47,463 nucleotides of DNA from Sunxiuqinia dokdonensis (GTDB lineage: Bacteria; Bacteroidota; Bacteroidia; Bacteroidales; Prolixibacteraceae). Position numbers and translations under genes: made by a program. Within the stretch, counting starts at the first letter, position 1, and every line of letters starts with the position of its first letter. The notes beneath the pieces are model-generated. The model saw nothing but the letters and a program-made list of their open reading frames with translations, was not told the DNA's origin and did not search any database. This document shows, piece by piece, positions 1 to 8,482 of the stretch. The stretch covers positions 1 through 47,463 of the forward strand of contig NZ_LGIA01000165.1 in the NCBI RefSeq assembly GCF_001270965.1, read 5' to 3'.

Positions 1-158
1 TTGTTTTTAAGGATTGACTATTTATCGACCGAATTGGTTTTTCGGTAGCGAATTAAGCTAAACAAATTGAAAACTCCTACTATTTTTACATCAAAAATCA
101 ACAGGTTACAATTTATTAACAAACCGTTATAAATTCAGGAACCAGTCCCATGGCGTAT

Positions 159-1595
159 CTATTGGTCACTAAAAGGAAAGGGCTCTGAAGGTATCCGGGC
201 TTCGGACAGAAGCGCTTTCATTTCTTCAACAACCTCCGGATGCTCGCTGGCCACATTGTTTTCTTCGCCCAAATCAACCGACACATCATACAGCTCTTCA
301 GTTTGTTTTTCAGGATTGAAGACCTGGTAAGTAACAAACTTCCAGTTTCCTTTCCGAATAGCCTGGCGTCCGCCCTGCTCATGAAACTCCCAATACAGCT
401 GATCATGCTGCTCCTGGCCTTCTTCGCCAAGCAAGGCCGGCAGAAATGAAATGCCTTGAATATTTTGAGGCTTTTCAGCATCAACTATTTCAGCAAAAGT
501 TGGCATGACGTCCCAAAAAGCGGAAACATGATCCGATACGCTCCCAGCAACAATATTGGCTGGCCAACGGGCAATCATGGGCACGCGGATTCCCCCTTCG
601 TATAAATCGCGTTTATAACCTTTCAAGGGGCCATTGCTGTTGAAAAAATCCGGATCGGCACCGCCTTCCAGGTGCGGGCCATTGTCCGAAGTAAAAATGA
701 CAAGGGTATTGTCTTCAAGACCCAGCTCCGCGAGTTTTGCCATCACATCCCCCACTTGCTGATCCAACAGGGTGACCATGGCCGCAAATGCCGCATGCGA
801 TTCTTCCTGGTAGCCATACGATCCTTCACGAAAACGGCTGTCGCCGGGCTTGGCACCGTCATAAACACGTTCGGGTAAAAACTTATTCCTGAATTCGGCC
901 ATATACTCCTCCGGAATCAGCAATTCGGCATGCGGAATCACATTGGGATAAAATAAAAAGAACGACGTATCCTTATTATCTTCGATGAAACGCAGGGCCT
1001 GCTCATGAATCAAAGTGGGCGCATAGGTTTCAAACTGATCTTCCACATTGCCTTCCAGTTCAATTTTCTCCTGGTTGTGCCACAAATGCCCGGGATAGTA
1101 ATTGTGCGCCAAACTCTGGCAGTTGTACCCGTAAAACTCATCAATGCCTTGCTTGTTCGGATCGCCTTCGGTACCAACAAAGCCAAGTCCCCACTTACCA
1201 AAAGCACCGGTAACATAGCCAGCTTCTTTCAGCATTTCGGGTACCGTGAATGATTCGGCAGGTAATGGCCACTGGCCTTCCGGCTCCCAACCTTTATTCC
1301 CGCGGATCGGTGTATGCCCGGTATCCAACCCGGTCATCAGCGATGAACGCGACGGAGCGCAAACCGTACTTCCGGCATAGTGCTGGGTAAACAGCATGCC
1401 CTGACTGGCCAGCCGATCGAGATGAGGTGTCTGAAACTTTTGCTGGCCGTAACAACTTAAGTCGCCATAGCCCAAGTCATCGGCCAGAATATAAACAATG
1501 TTGGGCTTTGGTGTTTGTTTTTCCTTTTCTGGTGCAGTTTGGCAGGCCGTAAATACAGACAACGCTGCCAACCCACTGAAAATCGATTTATTCAT
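159..1595 (-). CDS. Arylsulfatase-family lipoprotein (S1 family, Cys-type)
   Basis: Family S1 sulfatase that would hydrolyse sulfate esters, probably on sulfated glycans, at the cell surface or in the periplasm. The start is placed at the ATG at 1595 because it gives a lipoprotein signal: a short hydrophobic stretch ending in a lipobox-like SVFTAC with Cys18. A longer in-frame extension to 1733 lacks a sensible start. Residues NIVYILADDLGYGD (32-45) supply the Asp-Asp metal ligands. The sulfatase signature CAPSR begins at Cys79, the residue converted to formylglycine; the Cys form needs an anaerobic sulfatase-maturating enzyme, which is not in this window. The length (478 aa) suits the N-acetylgalactosamine-6-sulfatase-like group, but the substrate cannot be read from the sequence. 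No SusCD or glycosidase genes lie beside it in the window; the left edge is only 158 bp away. Confidence 0.9.
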   Translation of the reverse strand: MNKSIFSGLAALSVFTACQTAPEKEKQTPKPNIVYILADDLGYGDLSCYGQQKFQTPHLDRLASQGMLFTQHYAGSTVCAPSRSSLMTGLDTGHTPIRGNKGWEPEGQWPLPAESFTVPEMLKEAGYVTGAFGKWGLGFVGTEGDPNKQGIDEFYGYNCQSLAHNYYPGHLWHNQEKIELEGNVEDQFETYAPTLIHEQALRFIEDNKDTSFFLFYPNVIPHAELLIPEEYMAEFRNKFLPERVYDGAKPGDSRFREGSYGYQEESHAAFAAMVTLLDQQVGDVMAKLAELGLEDNTLVIFTSDNGPHLEGGADPDFFNSNGPLKGYKRDLYEGGIRVPMIARWPANIVAGSVSDHVSAFWDVMPTFAEIVDAEKPQNIQGISFLPALLGEEGQEQHDQLYWEFHEQGGRQAIRKGNWKFVTYQVFNPEKQTEELYDVSVDLGEENNVASEHPEVVEEMKALLSEARIPSEPFPFSDQ

Positions 1596-2002
1596 TTTTT
1601 TGAGATTGATTTGAGTAGTAGATCTATTTAGCAGGACCAAAATAAACAATAATGCCCCAACAACAAAGCTGCCGGGGCAATATACACCAAAATCTTCACT
1701 TGATCTGGACTTTGCTATATGAGTAGAAGACAAAACTCATGCATTAAAATAAGTTTGTTTTGTTTTCAATTCCAGAGGAATTTTATGTTTGTAGAAATTG
1801 AATTGGTATCATGAGTTCGACCCCGCGGGGTCGCATCTATACGCCATTATCAATTTCTATAACCATTTGAACCCGCTGGGTTCGTTTTTAAGAGCAAATA
1901 AATTCGTGATGATACGAAGTTATAATCGCGGTTCGGAAACCGCGACACCCAATGACTAAGCACGCTGGCGGTGGCTTTTCCTTCCCTTTTATGGCATGCC
2001 AT
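1596..2002. other. Spacer between ilvD and the sulfatase gene
   Basis: About 400 bp with no convincing gene. Besides the REP-like cluster it holds a small hairpin at 1654-1677 (TGCCCC paired with GGGGCA) in the sulfatase leader and a perfect 12-bp palindrome ATGGCATGCCAT at 1991-2002, directly after the ilvD stop codon. I saw no clear TAnnTTTG promoter for the sulfatase gene. Confidence 0.5.
1793..1945. repeat. Cluster of three REP-like palindromes
   Basis: Three GC-rich inverted repeats sit in an otherwise AT-rich spacer. The first is a perfect 16-bp palindrome at 1818-1833 (CGACCCCGCGGGGTCG). The second is at 1869-1883 (GAACCC, 3-base loop, GGGTTC). The third is at 1926-1945 (TCGCGGTT, 4-base loop, AACCGCGA). 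An outer inverted repeat, AGAAATTGA at 1793-1801 and TCAATTTCT at 1850-1858, brackets the first palindrome. The arrangement resembles REP/BIME elements, which are often mobilised by RAYT transposases. No transposase is present here, so the assignment is inference. Confidence 0.5.
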
Positions 2003-3679
2003 TTAAACCGTCACACAGCCTTCAGAAGCAGTCCCTACCAACTGGACGTACTTCTTCAGCATTCCGCCAGTGGCTTTGCTTTCGGGCTTCACCCAGGCTT
2101 TTCGGCGTTCGGCAATTTCCGCTTCACTCAAATCAACCGACAACTGGTTTTTAGTGATGTCGATGGTGATTCTATCACCATTTCGAAGCAAGCCGATCAG
2201 CCCGCCTTCAACCGCCTCGGGGGTGATGTGCCCTACCACAAATCCGTGTGAGCCGCCTGAGAACCGGCCGTCGGTGATCAGTGCCACATCCTTGCCCAGG
2301 CCGGCACCAATCACCGCGCTGGTTGGCTTCAACATCTCCGGCATGCCCGGCCCGCCTTTGGGCCCCGAGTTGCGGATGACAATCACCTCGCCTTTCTGCA
2401 CTTCAGATAAAATTCCCTTGATGGCTAAAAACTCATCGTCGTACACCCGCGCCGGGCCGGTGAATGATTCGCCTTCCTTACCCGTAATCTTGGCCACCGC
2501 GCCATCTTCGGCCAGGTTTCCATACAAGATTTGCAGGTGACCCGTCTTTTTGATGGGGTTGCTCAAGGGCCGGATAATTTTTTGATTCTGATCCAGGTCT
2601 CTCACCCGTTCGAGGTTTTCACCCAAAGTTTTCCCGGTTACCGTCAGACAGTTTCCATCCAGAAAACCTTCTTTCAGCATAAATTTCATCACTGCCGGCA
2701 CACCACCCTGATCATGCAGGTCTTCCATCAGGTATTCGCCACTGGGTTTTAAATCAGCCAAAAACGGCGTTGAATTGCTGAGCCGCTGAAAATCATCAAT
2801 CTTCAAATCCACTCCAACGGCTTTTGCCATCGCAACCAAATGAATCACCGCATTGGTCGATCCGCCCAAAATCATGATCAGGCGAATGGCATTCTCAAAA
2901 GCTTGCTTGGTCATGATATCGCGGGGTTTGATGTCTTTCCGCAGCAATTCGTTGATCGCTTCGCCCAGCTGAACGGTCTCTGATTTTTTCTCCTGGCTCA
3001 AAGCCGGATTGGAGGAGGTATAAGGCAAGCTCATGCCCATACATTCAATGGCAGCAGCCATGGTGTTGGCCGTGTACATGCCCCCGCAAGCACCGAACCC
3101 CGGAATACAATGCTGAATAATGCCTTTGTAATCGTCGTCGCTCATGTTGCCTTTGATGCGTTCGCCGTAGGCTTCAAAAGCCGACACAATATTCAAGTCC
3201 CGGTTTTTCCACCGTCCTTTTTTTACCGTGCCGCCGTACATCAGAATTCCCGGACGATTTAGCCGCCCCAAGGCAATCATGGCTCCGGGCATGTTTTTGT
3301 CGCAACCCACAATCGGGATCACGGCGTCGTAAAACTGGGCGCTCACAACGGTTTCTATCGAATCGGCAATGATTTCGCGCGAGGGAAGCGAATATTTCAT
3401 TCCTTCGGTGCCATTGGTGATACCATCGCTCACGCCAATCGTATGAAAAACCAGTCCATACAACTCTTTCTGAGCATCGACTCCCCGCTTGACCGCGTCG
3501 GCCAAACCATTCAAATGCATGTTGCACGGGTTCCCCTGAAAGCCGGTACTTACAATTCCCACTTGGGCTTTCCGGAGATCATTCTCACTCATCCCGATGG
3601 CATAAAGCATGGCTTGCGACGCGGGAAGGCTCTCGTCTTGTGTAATTTTTTCGCTATATCGATTCAATTTCTTTTCCAT
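2003..3679 (-). CDS. ilvD: Dihydroxy-acid dehydratase IlvD
   Basis: Cytoplasmic Fe-S enzyme that dehydrates 2,3-dihydroxy-isovalerate and 2,3-dihydroxy-3-methylvalerate in valine, isoleucine and pantothenate synthesis. The 558-residue length is normal for the family. Three cysteines fit the expected cluster ligands: Cys52 in GNPCN, Cys126 in VGCDKNMPG and Cys198 in [12 protein letters not shown]. The C-terminal half contains [10 protein letters not shown], typical of the IlvD/Edd superfamily, and distinguishes IlvD from Edd together with overall similarity. The gene follows iorB by 81 bp on the same strand and may be read with iorAB. The other ilv genes (ilvB, ilvN, ilvC) that usually accompany it in Bacteroidota are absent from this window. 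Confidence 0.96.
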   Translation of the reverse strand: MEKKLNRYSEKITQDESLPASQAMLYAIGMSENDLRKAQVGIVSTGFQGNPCNMHLNGLADAVKRGVDAQKELYGLVFHTIGVSDGITNGTEGMKYSLPSREIIADSIETVVSAQFYDAVIPIVGCDKNMPGAMIALGRLNRPGILMYGGTVKKGRWKNRDLNIVSAFEAYGERIKGNMSDDDYKGIIQHCIPGFGACGGMYTANTMAAAIECMGMSLPYTSSNPALSQEKKSETVQLGEAINELLRKDIKPRDIMTKQAFENAIRLIMILGGSTNAVIHLVAMAKAVGVDLKIDDFQRLSNSTPFLADLKPSGEYLMEDLHDQGGVPAVMKFMLKEGFLDGNCLTVTGKTLGENLERVRDLDQNQKIIRPLSNPIKKTGHLQILYGNLAEDGAVAKITGKEGESFTGPARVYDDEFLAIKGILSEVQKGEVIVIRNSGPKGGPGMPEMLKPTSAVIGAGLGKDVALITDGRFSGGSHGFVVGHITPEAVEGGLIGLLRNGDRITIDITKNQLSVDLSEAEIAERRKAWVKPESKATGGMLKKYVQLVGTASEGCVTV

Positions 3680-3760
3680 AACAATTTCATTCAGGTCGTT
3701 AATACTGATTTGTTAACGTTTCCTGTTGAATATTGTTTGGAAGGATATAGTCGCTAAACC

Positions 3761-4342
3761 TTACTTGTTTTCCTCTGAGAACTGCCGGCCTGCGCGAATC
3801 GCTTTCAAGTTGATTTCCACAATCTGCTCCCCTTTTCGGGCAAATACCTCGCGGATCCCATCTTCCAGTTTCGCAAAATCGATGTCGATAAACGGGCTGG
3901 CAGCGCCAAGCATCACCATGTTTGAAGCACGCGCGTTGCCGGCTTCCTTGGCGATCCGGTCCGCATCAATCGCAATAAAGCGAGGAAGCTTATGGATTTC
4001 TTCCATCACCTTTTCGTATTCCGGATAATTCGGAATATTGACGAAAGGCGTGGTGTTGGTCACAAGGTAACCCTTTGCTGAAAGAAAAGGCAAGTAACGC
4101 AACGATTCCATGGGTTCAACCGACAAAATCAGGTCGGCAGTTCCCATCTGGATTAAATCCGAAGCGATGGGTTTGTCGGAAATACGCATGTGCGAAACCA
4201 CCGCACCGCCGCGCTGGCTCATACCATGGGTTTCGGCTTGTTTTAGGTACAGGTTGTTTTCGAGGGCGGCGGTTCCCAAGGCGGCGGCAATGGATAAAAT
4301 TCCTTGTCCGCCAACGCCGGCTAATATGATGTTTGATTTCAT
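3761..4342 (-). CDS. iorB: Indolepyruvate oxidoreductase beta subunit
   Basis: Gamma/beta-type subunit (193 aa) of the 2-oxoacid:ferredoxin oxidoreductase family. With IorA it would oxidatively decarboxylate aryl pyruvates to aryl-acetyl-CoA, coupled to ferredoxin, or run in reverse for aromatic amino-acid synthesis. The N-terminal GVGGQGILSIAAALG (residues 9-23) is the hallmark of this subunit, followed by the conserved TEAETHGMSQRGG-like segment (here AETHGMSQRGG). The start lies 12 bp after the iorA stop, so the two are cotranscribed. The substrate is assigned from family resemblance and the pairing with IorA. Confidence 0.93.
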   Translation of the reverse strand: MKSNIILAGVGGQGILSIAAALGTAALENNLYLKQAETHGMSQRGGAVVSHMRISDKPIASDLIQMGTADLILSVEPMESLRYLPFLSAKGYLVTNTTPFVNIPNYPEYEKVMEEIHKLPRFIAIDADRIAKEAGNARASNMVMLGAASPFIDIDFAKLEDGIREVFARKGEQIVEINLKAIRAGRQFSEENK

Positions 4343-4354
4343 TGTTTCAGTTTT

Positions 4355-5965
4355 TTAATGATTGGCATGACGGCTGATATTTCTCTTGCGGCGGCTGGCC
4401 CGCTGAATACATTCGCGGCGCGGAATAATCACCGAAACACCTTCGTATTCGAGCTCTTCGCGGAACAGCTTCACCAATTCAGCATGATTCTTTTTCAAGG
4501 GAACAATCACATGAATGTGTGCCGGGTCAACGCCCAATCCTTCGCAAATGCTTTCAATTTTTCCATAGGCCGACGAATCCTGTCCACCGGTCATCGATAC
4601 GGATTCATTATCAGAAATCACTACGGTGATGTTTGACTTTTCGTTCACTGCGTCGAGCAAGCCGGTAATTCCCGAGTGCGCAAAAGTGGAGTCGCCAATG
4701 ACGGCCACTGCGGGGATCAAACCCGCGTCAGCCGCGCCCTTCGCCATGGTAATCGACGCCCCCATATCCACACACGAGTTGATCGTTTCGTAAGGCGGAA
4801 GCGCCCCCAAAGTATAGCAGCCAATATCCGAAAACACACGGCCCTTGCCATAGTCGGCCAGCACTTCGTTCATGGCTTCGTAAGCATCCTGGTGGCCGCA
4901 GCCCTGGCACAAAGCCGGTGGACGGTTAGCAACCACCGAAGGAACCTGAATGCCCACGTAAGTTTCCTTACCCAAAGCTTTCGCTACCAAATCCGGGTTC
5001 AACTCACCATCGCGTGGCAAAGTTCCATCGAGCCGCCCTTTGATTGGCGTTCCGCCCGCAAAATAGCCTTTCAGTTGCTCTTCAACCAGCGGATAGCCTT
5101 CTTCCAACACCAAAATCGAATCGCATTCCGCCTCCATCTTTTTCAATTGTTTTTCGGGAAGCGGGTATTGCGAAATCTTCAACACCGGATAAGGACAAGC
5201 TTCATCGGGATAATTCTCCATCAGGTAGTTGTACGAAATTCCGCAGCAAACAATGCCCATGCTTTTGTCGGCTGCATCGGTATATTGATTGTATTTCGAT
5301 GCTTCGGAAAGTTTGACAAACGACGCTTGCTTGTCGAGCAAAGACTTATACCGGCGGCGCGCAATGGCCGGAAGCAGCACAAACTGACGTGGATCTTGCG
5401 GCATGCTCAGCTGGTTTTCATCCAACACCGGCTTGTACTCCACCCCGGCCCTGGAGTGAGCCAGGCGCGTGGTGATCCGTAACATCACCGGCACTCCGGT
5501 TTCTTCGGAAAGGGCAAAACCCTCTCGGGCCATATCGTAGGCTTCCTGCTGGTTTGATGGCTCCAGCACCGGAATCATGGCGAACTGTCCGTAATACCGC
5601 GAGTCCTGCTCATTCTGCGACGAATGCATGGACGGGTCGTCAGCAACAGTCAGCACAAAGCCACCATTCACCCCGGTAATAGCCGAATTGATAAAGGCGT
5701 CAGCCGCTACGTTCAGCCCCACGTGCTTCATACAGGCCATGGTTCGCTTTCCGGCGTAGCTCATGCCCAAAGCTGTTTCGTAGGCCGTTTTCTCATTGGC
5801 CGACCACTTGCTGTGCAGTTGGCGCTCAATAGCCAACTCATTCTCCTGAATATATTCGGTAATTTCTGTTGAAGGTGTTCCCGGATAGGCATATACGCCC
5901 GACATTCCTCCGTCGATCGCGCCCTGCCCAATCGCTTCCACTCCAAGTAATAAATGCTTATGCAT
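4355..5965 (-). CDS. iorA: Indolepyruvate oxidoreductase alpha subunit, short form
   Basis: Thiamine-diphosphate-binding catalytic subunit of indolepyruvate oxidoreductase. The N-terminal pyrimidine-binding domain shows YAYPGTPSTEI near residue 25. The C-terminal TPP domain has CQGCGHQ and the metal-TPP motif starting GDS at 424 and ending in the DNE around 453. At 536 residues it is shorter than archaeal IorA (over 600 aa). The chain stops about 20 residues after VIIPRREC (near 513-519), exactly where the two-[4Fe-4S] ferredoxin domain would begin. This looks genuine rather than a frameshift because iorB starts 12 bp later. An external ferredoxin would have to accept the electrons. The gene leads an iorA-iorB (perhaps -ilvD) operon. 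Confidence 0.93.
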   Translation of the reverse strand: MHKHLLLGVEAIGQGAIDGGMSGVYAYPGTPSTEITEYIQENELAIERQLHSKWSANEKTAYETALGMSYAGKRTMACMKHVGLNVAADAFINSAITGVNGGFVLTVADDPSMHSSQNEQDSRYYGQFAMIPVLEPSNQQEAYDMAREGFALSEETGVPVMLRITTRLAHSRAGVEYKPVLDENQLSMPQDPRQFVLLPAIARRRYKSLLDKQASFVKLSEASKYNQYTDAADKSMGIVCCGISYNYLMENYPDEACPYPVLKISQYPLPEKQLKKMEAECDSILVLEEGYPLVEEQLKGYFAGGTPIKGRLDGTLPRDGELNPDLVAKALGKETYVGIQVPSVVANRPPALCQGCGHQDAYEAMNEVLADYGKGRVFSDIGCYTLGALPPYETINSCVDMGASITMAKGAADAGLIPAVAVIGDSTFAHSGITGLLDAVNEKSNITVVISDNESVSMTGGQDSSAYGKIESICEGLGVDPAHIHVIVPLKKNHAELVKLFREELEYEGVSVIIPRRECIQRASRRKRNISRHANH

Positions 5966-5997
5966 AGTGTTGATTTATTGATTTCGTTTTGAGACTT

Positions 5998-6005
5998 CAA
6001 AATTA
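5998..6005 (-). promoter_or_regulatory. Promoter -7 element for iorAB
   Basis: On the minus strand this reads TAATTTTG, a full match to the Bacteroidota -7 consensus TAnnTTTG, 33 bp upstream of the iorA ATG. A weak TTGG lies about 17 bp further upstream as a possible -33 element. Confidence 0.5.
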
Positions 6006-6089
6006 GCAGTCCACACCTTAGAACCAATATAAATTACAAAGCTCGGAAAATGATAAAACCACGGTTTCGATGTACGTCCGGAGCTGGCT

Positions 6090-6260
6090 AAAAAACATCT
6101 AGACTTTTTTGAAAAACATCCGGACTTTTTTTAGAAATATCTAGACTTTTTTGAAAAAGGTCTGGACCTTGCTGAAAAAACATCCAGACTTTTTTGAAAA
6201 AGATCAGGACCTTTTTCAAAAACATCGGTACCTTTTTTAAAAAGGTCCGGACATTTTTAG
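6090..6260. repeat. Degenerate ~21-bp tandem repeat with phased A/T tracts
   Basis: Eight imperfect units of 20-22 bp follow the pattern AAAAA-CATCCGGAC-TTTTTTG. Each unit is close to a palindrome centred on TCCGGA or TCTAGA. A-tracts recur every ~21 bp with T-tracts between, so runs are roughly in helical phase and the DNA may be intrinsically curved. No open frame is conserved. It lies upstream of iorA and downstream of truA. Confidence 0.8.
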
Positions 6261-6281
6261 ACAGTCGATCCTTCGCCTAAG

Positions 6282-6456
6282 GTTTGGATACTGGATTCTC
6301 GATACTGGATGCTTGATACTTGCAGCCCACTCCTTGGCTTTTCGCGACAAAACGATCGCTATCACTAAACCTGCAGCGTTCCTCAATTTGGAACTTGAAA
6401 CTCGAAACCCGAAACTCGAAACTTGGAACTTGAAACTTAGAACTTGAAACCTGAAA
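6282..6456. repeat. GATACTGGAT and GAAACTN short tandem repeats
   Basis: Two short-period repeats. At 6282-6322 the word GATACTGGAT/GATACTTG recurs. At 6376-6456 a 7-bp or 10-bp word of the type GAAACTC/GAACTTG is repeated about eleven times. The array runs up to the truA stop codon at 6458-6460. Translations of such arrays give the familiar artefact SSFKFQVSS. I regard it as non-coding. Confidence 0.75.
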
Positions 6457-6457
6457 C

Positions 6458-7222
6458 TCAACCCTCCATCCGTTGAAAAACATTCTCAGGATAACTGATG
6501 TCGGCCAGAAACAAGCCCTCGGCAGGAGCTGATGCGCCGGCCAGACCGCGGTCTTTTGCTTCAATGATCTGCCGTACTTCGGAAATTGTCAGCTTACCGC
6601 GCCCCACTTCAACCAGCGTACCCACAATGGCCCGCACCATGTTGCGCAAAAAGCGGTCGGCCTTAATGGTAAACACCAACTGCTGACCCTTGCGAGCCCA
6701 ACTGGCCTCGTAAATCGTACAATTGTTGGTTTTCACGTCAGTGTGCAGTTTGCTAAAGCTGGTAAAATCGATGTAGTCAAACAGAACCGCGCAGGCCGCA
6801 TTCATTTCATCCACATCGAGCGGGCGGTTCAAATACCAGGAAGTTTCCTGTGCAAACGGATCTTTACGCTTGTTGATGAAATAATGGTAGGTACGCGAGG
6901 TAGCATCGAAGCGGGCATGCGCTTCGGAATTCACTTTACTGATGCGAAACAACACCAAATCGGCACCCAGAAAACTGTTCATTTTATAGCTGAAATCCGG
7001 ATGATCGAGCGCCGTTTTCTCCGAATCGAAATGCGCCACAAAGTAGCTGGCATGTACACCGGTGTCGGTTCGTCCGGCACCAGTCACCGCAATCGGTTCG
7101 CGGCAAACCGTGCTCAGCGCTTTTTCCAGCGATTCCTGCACCGTTTTCGCATTGGGCTGAACCTGCCAACCATGAAAGCGGGTGCCATTATACGCTAACT
7201 CGATAAAATAACGTTGTTTCAA
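6458..7222 (-). CDS. truA: tRNA pseudouridine synthase A
   Basis: Converts uridines 38-40 in the anticodon stem-loop of many tRNAs to pseudouridine. It has 254 residues, the normal size. The catalytic motif GRTDTGVHA spans residues 50-58 with Asp53 as the nucleophile. A second conserved block RFLRNMVRAIVG lies near residue 190. The gene stands alone between a repeat-rich spacer and the divergent moxR-bat operon. Its last codons and stop adjoin the GAAACTN array, and the last residues (QRMEG) may have been set by repeat expansion. Confidence 0.96.
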   Translation of the reverse strand: MKQRYFIELAYNGTRFHGWQVQPNAKTVQESLEKALSTVCREPIAVTGAGRTDTGVHASYFVAHFDSEKTALDHPDFSYKMNSFLGADLVLFRISKVNSEAHARFDATSRTYHYFINKRKDPFAQETSWYLNRPLDVDEMNAACAVLFDYIDFTSFSKLHTDVKTNNCTIYEASWARKGQQLVFTIKADRFLRNMVRAIVGTLVEVGRGKLTISEVRQIIEAKDRGLAGASAPAEGLFLADISYPENVFQRMEG

Positions 7223-7238
7223 AATCAGTTAATTTTCG

Positions 7239-7246
7239 CAAATGTA
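7239..7246 (-). promoter_or_regulatory. Promoter -7 element for truA
   Basis: Minus-strand TACATTTG matches TAnnTTTG and ends 16 bp before the truA ATG, implying a very short 5' leader of roughly ten bases. Confidence 0.5.
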
Positions 7247-7366
7247 AAAAAGATATCAGAAAAGGCTGAATGAACAGCTGAAATTGTTAATTTTACAGCT
7301 CTTTCAGCGGGAGGTTAACTTAACAACTTTTAACAAAGTTACATCCTTTTTAGTAGATGATTGAAG

Positions 7367-7374
7367 TATTTTCG
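7367..7374 (+). promoter_or_regulatory. Possible -7 element of the moxR-bat operon
   Basis: TATTTTCG differs from TAnnTTTG at one base and lies 30 bp before the moxR ATG. It is the best promoter-like site in the truA/moxR divergent spacer on this strand, but it is weak. Confidence 0.35.
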
Positions 7375-7404
7375 TCAACCAAAATCGAAACAAATAATTA
7401 AAAT

Positions 7405-8400
7405 ATGGATCAAGCAGTTGATATTCGTGAATTGAATGAACGAATCCAAAAGGAAAGCTCTTTTGTGGATTTGATCAGTTTGGAAATGAACAAGGTCATT
7501 GTTGGCCAAAAACATTTGGTAGAAAGTTTATTAATTGGCTTGCTTTCCGGCGGTCACATTCTGCTGGAAGGGGTGCCCGGACTGGCAAAAACCCTGGCCA
7601 TTAACACGCTGGCTCAAACCATCAGTGCCGATTTTGCCCGCATTCAGTTCACCCCCGACTTGTTACCCGCCGACTTGCTGGGTACGTTGATTTACAGTCA
7701 GAAAAACGAAGAATTCATCGTTAAGAAAGGGCCCATCTTTACCAACTTTGTATTGGCCGACGAGATTAACCGGGCACCGGCTAAAGTGCAATCCGCCTTG
7801 CTGGAAGCCATGCAGGAACGCCAGATCACCATTGGCGACGAAACCTTCAAATTGCAGGAACCTTTCCTGGTGATGGCTACCCAAAACCCGATTGAGCAGG
7901 AAGGAACTTACCCACTGCCCGAAGCACAGGTTGACCGTTTCATGCTGAAAGTGGTGATTGACTATCCGAAAAAGGCGGAGGAAAAACTGATCATTCAGCA
8001 AAATCTGCTGAAGCAGTTTCCGAAGGCAACTACCATCTTGCAACCACAAGATATTTTGAACGCCCGCGAAGTCGTCAAAGATGTTTACCTGGATGAGAAA
8101 ATCAGCCAGTACATTGTCGACATTGTGTTTGCCACCCGCGAGCCTGCCGAGTACAAGCTCGAAAAATACGCCGACATGATTTCATACGGAGGTTCGCCCC
8201 GGGCAAGTATCAGCCTGGCGCAGGCCGCCAAAGCCTATGCGTTTATTAAACGACGCGGGTATGTTGTGCCGGAAGACGTGCGTGCCGTGTGCTACGACGT
8301 GCTGCGCCACCGGATCGGACTAAGCTATGAAGCCGAGGCCAACAACATCACATCCGAAGAAATTATTACCGATATTTTGAACACGGTTGAAGTTCCGTAA
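7405..8400 (+). CDS. MoxR-family AAA+ ATPase
   Basis: Cytoplasmic AAA+ chaperone-like ATPase of the MoxR family, thought to help VWA-domain partners mature or bind metal. Walker A is GVPGLAKT at 56-63, Walker B is FVLADE at 115-120, followed by the INRAPAKVQSALLEAM segment characteristic of MoxR. The C-terminal lid contains GGSPRAS, a typical sensor-2 region. 331 residues is normal. It is the first gene of the bat operon and is followed by a DUF58 protein and two VWA proteins, the standard MoxR gene order. An 82-bp gap with imperfect inverted repeats separates it from the next gene. Confidence 0.94.
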   Translation: MDQAVDIRELNERIQKESSFVDLISLEMNKVIVGQKHLVESLLIGLLSGGHILLEGVPGLAKTLAINTLAQTISADFARIQFTPDLLPADLLGTLIYSQKNEEFIVKKGPIFTNFVLADEINRAPAKVQSALLEAMQERQITIGDETFKLQEPFLVMATQNPIEQEGTYPLPEAQVDRFMLKVVIDYPKKAEEKLIIQQNLLKQFPKATTILQPQDILNAREVVKDVYLDEKISQYIVDIVFATREPAEYKLEKYADMISYGGSPRASISLAQAAKAYAFIKRRGYVVPEDVRAVCYDVLRHRIGLSYEAEANNITSEEIITDILNTVEVP

Positions 8401-8404
8401 AACG

Positions 8405-8468
8405 AGTTTTGAGTTACGGGTTATGAGTTGCGAGTTGGGCAACTTGAAACTTTAAACTTTGAACTTTT
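8405..8468. repeat. GAGTT/AACTT short repeats forming an imperfect hairpin
   Basis: The left half repeats GAGTT four times and the right half repeats AACTT/AACTTT four times, so the two halves are complementary and could fold into a long imperfect stem-loop in the mRNA between moxR and the DUF58 gene. The word set is related to the GAAACTN array at 6376-6456. Confidence 0.55.
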
Positions 8469-8482
8469 ACAAACTTGTAAGT

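Noticed and set aside
4676-5482. 268-codon plus-strand frame opposite iorA
   Set aside because: It is a shadow of a strongly supported gene and has no family resemblance.
6237-6564. Minus-strand frames giving FQVSSFKFQVSS-type peptides
   Set aside because: They are translations of the GAAACTN tandem repeat, a common artefact, with no protein conservation.
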